A stretch of 64,000 nt of DNA from Epiperipatus broadwayi. Its lineage: Eukaryota; Onychophora; Udeonychophora; Euonychophora; Peripatidae. A program made the position numbers and the translations under genes. Every line of letters begins with the position of its first letter. Within the stretch, counting starts at the first letter, position 1. The DNA is taken from positions 5,290,501 to 5,354,500 of the forward strand of contig JAQFVV010000030.1 in assembly GCA_028023455.1 (NCBI GenBank), written 5' to 3'. The notes beneath the pieces were generated by a model, which worked only from the letters and a program-made list of their open reading frames with translations, searched no databases and was not told the origin of the DNA. This document shows, in pieces, positions 23,571 to 34,719 of this stretch.

Positions 23571-23589
23571 ACTTAAATCTTTATTGTAA

Positions 23590-25330
23590 CTTTATTGTAT
23601 AAAGTTATTTTAAAATTACCTAATTTTATTGAGTATGAATTTAAGGATTAAAATATGTTTTATAGTGTTATACAAAGAGCAGATTGAATCTGATGATGAT
23701 CATTCGGAGAGTTTTAATCTCAGAATTGAGGAATACTTTTATTATCATCTGTATGTTGTATAAGTAAAGAATCAAATGATTGGCTGCTTGGGAGGTCATG
23801 AGTATTTGAGTACCAGAAATGGCAGGAACCTATGGTCTCAGATCCATCACTCTTCCAGTGTATGTGTTAAATCAGACATTGATGCTCATTTTGATTTATT
23901 AAAAATTATAAATTTATTTATGCCTTAAATTAGATTTTGCTATTTATTTGTAATAGTTTGATATATGTAATACTGTATTGTTCAATTTAGATGGTAATTT
24001 AATTTATTAAATGTGTGTGTATATATATGCAAAAATGTTTATACTGAATGAATTAAAAATGTCAACTGAATCCATTTCATAAGAAATGGATTGTGTAGCA
24101 TTTACATATATATATGTTTCAGTCAGGAAACTCAGAATCCTAGATAATTAGTGCCACCTAGTATGTCATTTTTAATTGTATTTATCATCTGTTAATATCA
24201 TACATCAATATATATATACGGATATATTCTAAAAGGCATATTGTTTTATACTAATCAATAAATTGTTTCCGATTATAATATCAAGTGTTGAAGATTCTAT
24301 ATAAAATAATGATCCTTTAACTGTGAAATGGAGAATATTGTGTTTCATTCTTCATACTAAATGTAGTGTGTTTGGAATGTTTTTTTTTAATACTTCATAC
24401 TTTTGATAATATCAAATAATAATTCCATACAATTAACATTTTCTTAGGCATATATTTAATATTTAAATATTAAATAAATTTATGTAAGTAAAGTAAGTTG
24501 ATATACTTTTTGTTGAATATTTTTTTAACGTTGACGTTACAGTTTGATGGAGTTATTTTAAGTAAGATATATATGTACGTATTACAGCAATGTAAAGTTC
24601 TAATTATTTATCAAGTGCAATCTTAATTGGGCATATTTGATTTAGGATTGACATTTTTAAAAAAACATTATAACTTTAATTTATAGAATGCTTTTTATAA
24701 AAAAAATATTATTCAAATATTATAAATATTGATATATTTGTTCTAGGATTAAATTTGATTGAGTAAAACTTAAATATTTTTTTTCAGGTTCTAATCAGTT
24801 CTAGTATTTTTTTTTTTTGGCAGCTCACAATAATTATTAGTACGTTTGTTAATGTTTTTCCTACTGTTTTTCTATATAGCACAGTTGCATAAGCTATTAT
24901 CCTGTTTATTTTTGTTTTTATTGAGATAATTAATATTAGCTCTGCATATGGAATTCGGCATGTATATTATAAAAAAAAAAGTGGAAGCATACTAAATATA
25001 AAATATATCTGCAATAATCTATTATTTCTTTGTAATAAATTCAGTGATATTGCTGGGTTTTTTTGTATTTCTAATAAAAGTTTCCTTTAGTTTAGAGCGT
25101 TTGCAGTTAAGAGTAAACTCTGCTAATTAATTATTATATGCTGCCAATGGAAAGGGCTATATATGTTGCCTTTATTCTGCATTTTAGTTGCTGTTATTTG
25201 CTGAAATTTCTCACACACAGATATGTGCAGTAGGTTTTTATACTACAATAAAGCTACTAGGGATTAATCTGTTAAGTTTTCTTTAGAGTCAAAAGAATGT
25301 ATGCTTTTTCTAATTTATTAATAGTTGTAC
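23590..25330. other. Unassigned A+T-rich DNA
   Basis: Nothing coding or named as a repeat. Small TA-rich microsatellites occur near 24018-24028 and 24100-24114. Confidence 0.4.
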
Positions 25331-25334
25331 TTTA

Positions 25335-25681
25335 ATTGAAATATATAGGGTATATGAGCACAGACCTTCACACGCCCCACCACTCTCCACACTATCTCAT
25401 AACACTGATACACTTGAACACATATATGTTGAAAAGATAAATAATCACCAATATTCATATTTCATGCTAAACCAGCAATCATCAGTTGGTCCAGATTACT
25501 ATCACCATACATATATGCTATAAGTGCTCAGATATATATTAAGATAGTCAATCCTCATACTTTAATGGACATGCTTCAATCTACTCCACACTTCAACTCT
25601 TCAACCGTCCATCCTATTGAAAATCTGTAGTTTTTTCCCACAGAAACAAAATGATCTGGTCATCTGTAAAAAAAAAAAAAG
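25335..25681 (+). repeat. Possible retroposed segment ending in poly-A
   Basis: A CA-rich stretch, clearly different in composition from its surroundings, ends in a run of A at about 25668-25680 after tggtcatctgt. It lacks tRNA boxes and ORFs. It could be a 3' LINE tail, an unknown SINE or a processed transcript; I do not recognise it. Confidence 0.35.
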
Positions 25682-25768
25682 CATTAATTATTTTAACCTA
25701 TTGGCCCCTGCTATTATCACATCTGGTACTTATTTTGTGATATTTTTAGAATGTTGATCAGAATATGA

Positions 25769-25862
25769 AGCATCGGTGGCCTTGTGGTTAGCATAGCTGC
25801 TTTCCAAGCAGCTGGCCCGGGTTTGCTTCCCGGTCAATGCTTTGACATATGAAAAAAAAAAA
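25769..25862 (+). mobile_element. tRNA-Gly-derived SINE, copy 3
   Basis: The closest copy to tRNA-Gly in the window: agcatcggtgg at the start, gctgctttccaagcagc forming an anticodon stem-loop with TCC in the anticodon position, then cccgggtttgcttcccgg and an A-tail. Short flanking repeat AATATGA at 25762-25768 and 25863-25869. Confidence 0.88.
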
Positions 25863-25879
25863 AATATGATCATGTATTT

Positions 25880-28120
25880 ATTATTTTGCATATATTTGAA
25901 ATATATCTTATTGTCATCAGTGATTTTTTGGTGAGGTTGTTATGGAATCATCATCATCTTTACATGACCCTGTCGAAATTATATTGATCATCTTTTGTTT
26001 GTTGATATTGTAGATCATACTGTCCAAATATTTATTCTATTTGTAATGAATTTGCATTAATTTGAATTTTTTATATGGATTTTGAGGCACAAAAGTGCGA
26101 ATAAACGAATTATCAAAGTGATGTTTTTTTTTCATCACAATTTTTTTTATATTTAGTCTTAGATCTTTCACACAACTTTTTTTAACCTCATAGAGTTGGA
26201 ATTACAATATATATAAATGAAAATTAGATGGATTATATAATTAAGCATTACATGATTCCATTCCTTTTTTTTTTTTTTGCTGTAACCAGCTGAGCAGACA
26301 TAAGTCAGCATGAAACAATACAGACTCTCACAAACTAGTTTTTAGGTAACTGATTTTCTTCATATTAAAAATCTAAATTAACTGCCTTTTATCAATTAAC
26401 TAATAACTTGATTTGAAGTTTTAACTTGTTATTTAGAATTTACTGAGTTAACCAATCATTGGATAGAATGATGATAGAAGCTGCCAGTATACTTACATTA
26501 AATAGATTTTTTTAAAAATATATCACCTATGCATAATATTATTAACCATTTTATAATATATGAAAGTCCTTATGCATTATATGATTTTTTTACCTCAAAG
26601 GAATAATAAACAAAGCAAAGGGAACACCAATTATGTGGTAAGCTCGGGATTGTTCAAAGTTTTATGGATTATGTAATGAGCTAAAACATCAACAGCAGTC
26701 CAAATATATGTTCAACAAAACTAGTATATAAGCACTAGTTGTTGTTTTTTTACTTTTTGTATCCTGTATTTATATCTCATCAACATGCATTACTTATGAA
26801 TATAACTTTATAGTCCACTTTACTACAAATAGAATATGGTTAATCTGATCCCCTGTGATTCAGTGTTTTCTATTGCAAAGATGACCTTAAATTTATGTTT
26901 TGAAAGAATGAATATCAAAATGGAAAAATTAGATGGGAAAGGAAAAAGAATCTGTGAATCAGTTTGCAATATGAATTCTACATATTTTTTTTTTTAAATA
27001 GAGTTTTCTTAAATTTACAAAAGGGAGAGAATTAATTGTGAGCAAATTTTTATTCTTTTTATGATTATATGAAATTAATTAACTATACATAATGCATATA
27101 TACATATGGTACAGTATATTATAATTAACACAATGATTACATTGTTTTGTCATCTAAATACTACAAGCAGTAATGTATACTACTCCTAAGAACTTGTTTT
27201 ATATAAATATTTCAAATCTGATTTTTAATGGTAAGCATTATATAAAAAAATTTTTTTTTTAAATATAGCCATAAAATCACAAAAATTGAGAAATTATTTT
27301 TATCTAATTGGATTCAGTTGATTGCTTTCTTACAATCATTTATTATAATGAAATAAATTTGCTTTTTCTTATCGTAGGCATTGGCTACATGAAATTTTAT
27401 ATTTGTCTTATAAAATACAAATTTAATATTTTGAAGTTTAGACACAAGCATATTTCACAATCTTCTTCTGGTTTTTGTTATTAAAACTAAATCTTCAATT
27501 GTCTGTTTGTTTAGAATGTATCAATTTGATTTCTATATAATTTAGCCAGTGATGTTTACATGTATAGATAGCATTTTAGTTAGTTAAAAATCATATTGCT
27601 TCATTTCTATATTCACGTTCACATTGGCATAACAAGATTTTTTGTTTTCTAGTTCTAATTTTCACAATTCTAGTCCCTAATCACTAAAATTATAGCTTCT
27701 TTGCAAGTTTTGTTGAATTTTATCTGCACATGATAAGGAAGTGACTCATTTTATATTTTATTTATGCGATGATGTAACATAGACTTGTAATAATGTTAAT
27801 TGATTGTCCATGAAATCAAATTGATATTAGTTTATTATTTTCAGAAATTTATTTTATGATAGTCTTGTAATATTTTCTACACTGAAAACCATACTATTTC
27901 TTTTTTGTGATCTTGGCCAAATAATAGATATTATTTTCTCCTGATCTAAAACTTTTCAACTTAGTATAGCTTACTTGATTTAATTTCTAACATATTGTTT
28001 TAGCCATGAACTTTTGTTTTGACTGCATTGAGTTATCTTTGTTTCATTATCTATATTCCAAGTCTTAATGGTGATCTGTTCAGGCAATTTCAAAAATTTC
28101 TTGTCCACATGGACACATTA
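25880..28120. other. Unassigned A+T-rich DNA
   Basis: No gene, RNA gene or named repeat recognised on either strand. Confidence 0.4.
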
Positions 28121-28138
28121 GAGACATTCAAATGATTA

Positions 28139-28722
28139 GTTGTATTTTTATATTGGACTATTTCCATCGTCTAATATATGTATTGAATGTCTTTAGAAAA
28201 ATTTAACTTTATTTAAATATTCCAAAAAATATTCAACTGTTAGTAATAGCATATCAAACAGGTTAGTATATGCACATTTCGAGAGGTATAGTCTCCCCTC
28301 TTCTTCAGGTGTTGCTGGCCTGACCAGTGACAGTACTAGCATGGGATTCAAACCTGGGTCCTTAGATTCTTGGATTTTTGAATTTTAAGGTAATGCTCTA
28401 ACCAGCTGAGACATCCTGCCAAAGTCTCAGTTGGTTAGGGTTACCTTAAAATTCAAAAATCAAGAATCTAAGGACCCAGGTTTGAATCCCATGCTAGTAC
28501 TGTCACTGGTCAGGCCAGAAACACCTGAAGAAGAGGGGAGACTAATACCTCTCGAAACATTCATATGTTAACCTGTTTGATGTGCTATTATTAACAGTTG
28601 AATGTATTTGGAACATTTAAATAAAGTTAAATTTTTCTAGACATTCAATACATATAGTAGATGGTGGAAATAGATAAATATAAACAAATACAACTAGAAC
28701 ACCATCAAAAACCTTCAAGAAA
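28139..28722. mobile_element. Fold-back retroposon family A, copy 2 (best preserved)
   Basis: Left arm about 28139-28400 and right arm about 28425-28690 are inverted repeats. The right arm begins with a tRNA-like head (agtctcagttggttaggg A box, ggtttgaatcc B box near 28480-28490) and then has the hairpin cctgaagaagagggg ... cctctcgaaac. Past the palindrome an unpaired tail (acaccatc ... cttcaagaaa) completes the element. Flanked by 15-bp repeats ACATTCAAATGATTA (28124-28138) and ACATTCACATGATTA (28723-28737), one mismatch. It reads as a tRNA-derived SINE with an inverted copy of itself attached head to head. Confidence 0.87.
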
Positions 28723-28739
28723 ACATTCACATGATTAAT

Positions 28740-31435
28740 CTAGACAAAATTATACGTCTACAATAATGGAAAATCTTGATTCTTTCCACTAAGTGAATGT
28801 CTCATATGTGAATGGTATGCTTTACCATGACAGAGCATGATTTTATTGTCATATTTTTAATACAATATATAAGTATAATTTTTGATTGCTTCCATGAAGT
28901 TTGGAATATTTAGTTGTTCATTTAACTTTGGTCAATTGTCATGGATTATTACTAATGCCCATTGTAGATATTAGTAAGATAATATTGATAAAATTTTAAG
29001 ACCACTTCTTTAAAAGCTTGTTATTATATGAACAATTATAACAAATTACATATTGAAGCCATTTGGCTAGATTTCTGCACATTAAACATTGAAATAATAA
29101 TGGGTCCTTATTTAATTTATATATTTTATATATCAAATGATAATATGAGAAATATTACATTTTTAAAATACTGTAATTATTTTCATGAATTATAAATAAT
29201 TGTAAAAGGGGGAGAAAATTATAAAATAATGTAAACAAGTTTTTTTAAACTCTCTTTAGTAATTAATTACTAGTTTTAATTTTAACTTTGAAAACGTATT
29301 AAGAGAAGACATTTTTCTCTTTAGTAAATTACTTTATAAATTTTAATTCTAACTTTAAGAGAAAGATAAATAGTTTTAAAAGAAAAGAAAAAAAATAAAA
29401 GTTTAACATTTTGTTGAATTTTGTTTTAAATAATCAGTTTTTTTTCTTTTCTCATTATCTCTTCAAAACAATAGGCAGTAATTATCAAATCAGTGTAATT
29501 AACTGATTATTTTGTCATTTTGAAAGAAAATTTTAATTAGAAAGGAATGTCAAAAAATTTATAATTCTAGTTTTTTTGACTTGTTACCAATCTCAGTGTT
29601 AAAAAGGGAAATAGCTGAACAATTGTATTTGTAAAAATTGACTTAATTGGTTTTTACTAAATTGTCATGTTGAAGTCAATTGTGATTGTTGTGAAGACAG
29701 GGTTATTCCAAAAATATTAGGGGTGTGGGTTGGTCAGAAGACCTAAGGGATTTGTGAGAAGCATTCAATCTTGATCCAGCTGCTGAAGAAGATTGTAGGA
29801 GATAAGAAAAGAAACAGAAGTCTTAATCAAATTGTTGCATAGAACAAGTTTTAAATAAGCTATTAGCACATTGATTTTAGTTAAAACCATGTGATAAGTT
29901 AGCTAAAAGCTAGACATCTTCCATGTAATCTGCATCTCTTGAAAAATGTAAAGAAGTTACCCCTAAAGTAATCTCCAACTTTGTCTTCAACTAAGAGCGT
30001 GAGTCTATGTGTTAGCCTCAGGTAGAAATTTTATTGGAAAGAAAATGGATAAATTCTTGCTGTTGATAACCTGAAAATACTGCATATCAAAAAGGCACAA
30101 ATTAACATGTACATGATGTAGAAGCCTTCTAGGAGAAAACCAATATGGAAACTGGAAAATTATAACTTAAGGATTAAAAAGAAATTTAAAACTATGGTTA
30201 AAGGTATTTTTGTGCATATTGTATTTTCAGTTATAGTTAAAAAAGATTTTTTTAATTATAAAAGTAATAATTTTATAAAGGAATTGGTATTATTTTGAAT
30301 AATTTCATTAATCTAATATTTTTTTGTGCAACATGTTTTGTTTTTTTATCCTTTCAATTTTTCTTTTCAAAATTATGAGTTTTTTGAATTTTTTTTAAAA
30401 CAAATTTTTCTTTTTCTTTATTTATCCCCCCCCCCAAAAAAAAAAAAAAACTTAAAAGATTAATTAAGCCAAGTTAAAGATTATTATCAGAATTTGAAAA
30501 AGTTGTTTCCCCTCTTTTGTTATTTAAATAAATAATTCAATGAAAGAAATTTAATTAATTTAGTGAATAAAATTGAACCGGATAATATAATTTTTATGGA
30601 ACTATTTTTTTTTTTATAAAATGAATAATTTCAAATGTCATTTTCTAATTTTTGTTTTATTATTGAGTTTATTAAATAATTGGTAAAAATATTATAGTAT
30701 TAATGTCTATTCCTCCAGCTATCTGTTATATGAATTTGCAGTGTGAGACTTGATTTCAATACAGCGTAGAGTTTGAGGGATTGTTTTCAAATTATCCCAG
30801 TAGTTATTTTAAAATTATTTAGAATAAGCTATTAAATTTATTTATCTCTTGCTCATAGTAACAGTTTTTAGAGTTCTTGTCCCCTGAACTAGTTCAAAGC
30901 ATGTTTTGTTATATGGATGTAGGAATTATGTTGGTGCTTGGATGTCCATATTATAGTCTTGGATGGCACAAAGGTATTACTATTAATGTCCATGCACTAC
31001 ATTTTATATTTTTTATTAGAAATTAAGTTTATAATTGGCCTGTACACTAATTGTATTATATGGCCAGGACATTAATGATGATCTTCATGTTTTAGTATCT
31101 CAGCATTAATTTTTATTATTATGAGTAATATGAATTGGACCTTAGTTGTGTGCATCCTGAGATTTGTGATATATTTCTGCCCTAAGTTTGCCTGACTATG
31201 TAATGGACTCCTTTTAAATCATCACAAGTTTGATTGTTCTTTATTGATTGATTATTACTTTTGTTTAATACTGGGTGAAGTTATAGTTAGTTTTATTCTT
31301 TTCTGATCTCTTATGCTCATTTCTTTTATATTTAATTTTGATTATTAATGTGGGGATGATGACTTCCCATCTCATATTACCAGTCATCCCTGACTTCATA
31401 CTGTTACAATATATACATCAAATAGCCATTGTTTT
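28740..31435. other. Unassigned A+T-rich DNA
   Basis: No gene recognised. Contains a C9 run followed by an A run at about 30427-30450. The interval 29700-30150 is less A+T-rich and purine-rich but has no readable frame. Confidence 0.4.
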
Positions 31436-31443
31436 GACTATAT

Positions 31444-33927
31444 CAGTGGTGTTCCACCTGTTAATTACAATTGACAGGTTGATCACCAAGTGATTTTTTT
31501 TGTTCGATCTTGTTTATTCCTCTTTACTTACAAATTTAATTAAAATTGAAACATTTTATTTGTCATTATTTGATATTATTTTTTAATTCTCTTTAAGTGT
31601 ATTGCTTTTGTTTATTTTTTGTTAAAATTGTCAAATCAGTAATTTTCTTATAAGTCTGGGTAAATGAGCTAATTTGGATCAGTGGAAGTGTAATGGTGAG
31701 ACGAATCAATACGATTATAAACAAAGCACATATGTGTTTACTCGTAACTATATGACACACCTCCCACTGCCCATTGTTAGAATTTCACTTGAGTTTCAGT
31801 TGCTTTAAATTTATCATTGGAATTACCATTATTTTATTCACTAATTGATAAGTTATAAACATTTTTTATTTGATAAAATATTTAAAAGTTTTGATTTTTT
31901 TTTTAAATTGAGGATAATCTTGAGTGTAACAAAGAAATTGAAAATAGATCATTTTCACAAGGAATGGGAAATGGATTATTGCTTTACAATAGTAAATGGA
32001 AGATGTTGTTTGATTTGAAATTCATCTGTAGCAATTCCAAAAAAGATAATATTGATACATTTTTGATCATTACATGCAAAGTATAATGAAAATTTCCCTC
32101 AAAATTCCAAAATATATAAATTTAAAATTATACATTTAAAGAACTACATAAATCAATATCGCTCACTATTGCATTTTTGAAAGTGCATCATTTATTAAAA
32201 GGGTTAATAAAAGAATTGTTTTAAAAATAAAAATGAAATCATTTCGGATATTAACGATTTATAACTTTCCAGAACAATGGTTATAAAAAGTGGTGAAATA
32301 GTAAGCGCTGATCTGAATATTCACTTAATGCCAGACATTCACCAGTGTGTTGCATTTTCATTACAATTTGATGAATAAAATAACTTCACTAATACTGCTT
32401 GGTTAATGGTATTTATTGCATGGTATTTCAAGACTATTCAAGCAAAGAAGAACTTATGAAAATTATACCATTATTAGGAAAGACTAAGGGAGAAGACATT
32501 TTTTTTGATATTTGTGAAACAACACAAACTTCCATTTATTACTACTAATGGTGCTCCTGCAATGAGTGATCATGTAAAAACGATAAAAAATATCCACATT
32601 TTTAATGGTACTGCTGTATTATCTATCCTCTAACAAGTACTGTGTAGAAAAAGAACACAAAAGATGTTTATAATTACATTTAAATCGCAAATTCTGTTTG
32701 AGGAAAAGCCCTGCAATGGCCGTTTTTTAATTACAGGCAGATGATGATAAAGGATACCTGTTGTCCAAAAATGTTTGCTGGTTCAGCAGAAGTAAATTTT
32801 TAGGAAGATTTATTGTATTAATCAACAATATATAAAATTTTAATGATGAAAAAAATATCCACAATTGTGTGATAAAAGATGGTTATTACACTTATCATTT
32901 TTAGGAGATTTCTGTACAAAATTAAGCAATTTAAATTCAGAGTTACAGGATAGAGATAAAAATTTAATTGAAATATAACGTTAAAAAAAACAACAACTTT
33001 CCAACAATATTTACTTTTATTAAAGAAAAATATAAATAAGTGAATTCAGACATCTTCCATATTTATTAAAAATTATTAAACAAAATCAAGAAATACTTTG
33101 CTGTGATTTAAAATAAATTATTTGTGAAATAGAATTAGTTGAGGAAGAAATAAATTCAAGATTTAAAGATTTTATTAAAACTGAAATGATTGTATCTTTT
33201 ATCAATAATTCATTTCAAGAAAATTTGAACATCATAGAAATTATAAATAGAATTAATGGGTTGTTTGACATAAGCTGAAGTAGAACTTGAGATGATAAAC
33301 ATTCAGGATAGTTTATATTTAAAAACAGTAAGCAATGCAGTCATTTGGAAGTATACAGGAAAAATTTCCAATATTAACTGATATTGGGCAAAAACTGTTG
33401 TTTCCGATCAATATACTTATCAGAATCCACTTTTTCAAATATGAATGTCTTAAAAAAATTAATTTAGAAATCAAATTCAATGATCATTTTGATGATTGGT
33501 AACTTCTTCATATCAATCTCATTATGAAAATATTGCAAGGTCCAAAACATTAACTTTTTTTTAATCAACCAGTATTTCATGGAACTAGTGAGTTTATAAT
33601 CAATCTCTTGTTTTTTTTCTAACTTTGGTTTTCCGAAATAGAGAAATAAATATTTTATTCTAGTATATTCGTTTTATTTGTCATATTAATATAATTAAAA
33701 GTGGTAAATAAATTAAAAGTGATAAATAAATGTTTAAATAAGCAAATGATGTTTTAAAGTTTTTAGAACAAAGGGGGGGGTCATCTGAAGTGAGTGAGCA
33801 CATTTTACTGCATAGTTGTGCATAATCAAATATCAGGTTGGAGAACGTAATCTGTAGAAGAGAATAGATCCCGAATAACTTAGTATGGAAAAATAGTTCA
33901 CATTATAAAAAAGGTTGAACACTGTTG
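31444..33927 (+). mobile_element. hAT transposon relic with both ends (hAT-3)
   Basis: Imperfect terminal repeats: CAGTGGTGTTCCACC at the left and, inverted, CAACAGTGTTCAACC at the right (11 of 15 match). Flanked by an 8-bp duplication, GACTATAT (31436-31443) and GATTATAT (33928-33935). Length 2484 bp. Inside, on the plus strand, a dead ZBED5/GTF2IRD2-like transposase can be followed: DYCFTIVNGR at about 31970, IPKKDNIDTF near 32040, MPDIHQCVAFSLQFDE near 32330, EELMKIIPLLGKTKGEDIFF near 32450-32510, a TNGAPAM block near 32550, and a C-terminal SESTFSNMNVLKK near 33425. Stops and frameshifts are numerous. Confidence 0.88.
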
Positions 33928-34038
33928 GATTATATCATATAGTCTTTATCAAGGATTAGTTTTTAATATATATATAAACAAAATTTCAAACTAATTTAAC
34001 GCAAAAAAAAATTAATTAAAAATATACAATTCTTATAT

Positions 34039-34650
34039 CAGGGCTGGAGCAAGATCATCAGTGCCCTTATGCAAAACAGTAATTGATGACACCTCAAAAA
34101 AAGAAAAATTCTAAGTGATTTTATATATATTTTATTGTTTTATTAAAGATAACAACAACCAAAAAGATTACTATTACATAATTATAAATTTACTTTCTGA
34201 ACTTTTACAGAATTTAATTTAGATAGAATGTCATCAACATTTAGAGTAATGTGTGTGCCATTCTCAATAGCTATCATTGATAAATTTACCAACTGATCTT
34301 GTGTCATCAAACGTAACTAATTTTTTTAATGATTTTTAACTTCAAAAATGGTCTCTCTCCACTAGTTAAACTTATAGGAAGAGTTAATAATGATATGCTC
34401 AAATTTGGGAATGAAACATTCAAATTATTTTCATAAATATAATTTAGATCATCAAGTGGAGTTTTGAATGGAAATAATTCACTTGAAAATAAGTTTTGAA
34501 ACAGATATACTTCTTTATACAATTCCTCTCCATTTATGTCTTTATCACTCAAATGAATTTGTATATTGAAACATTCTTTTAAGTTTTTCTAAATCGACTT
34601 CTCTTAATTTATTTATAGTTGACAAAAATTCCATTAATATATTTAATTTA
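34039..34650 (-). mobile_element. hAT (TTF-type) transposase 3' part and terminus (hAT-4)
   Basis: On the minus strand 34307-34552 encodes the C-terminal hAT dimerisation region: LYKEVYLFQNLF, ENNLNVSFPNLSISL and SGERPFLKLKIIKK, where SGERxFSKLKxIK is typical. Beyond a stop, near 34180-34290, come TQDQLVNLSMIAIE and NVDDILSKLNSVKV, matching the usual end of this protein class. The element's terminus is CAGGGCTGGAGCAAG at 34039 on +. The matching far terminus was not found, so the 5' part is lost or too diverged. Confidence 0.75.
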
Positions 34651-34719
34651 AATTATATTACCTATAGAACCTCTTTTTACTCCAGTTTTCTTCTTGTGAG
34701 AACTTTAAAGCAATTATAT

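Noticed and set aside
25769-25845. Candidate functional tRNA-Gly gene
   Set aside because: A-tail, flanking duplication and sibling copies show a SINE; the arms contain mismatches.
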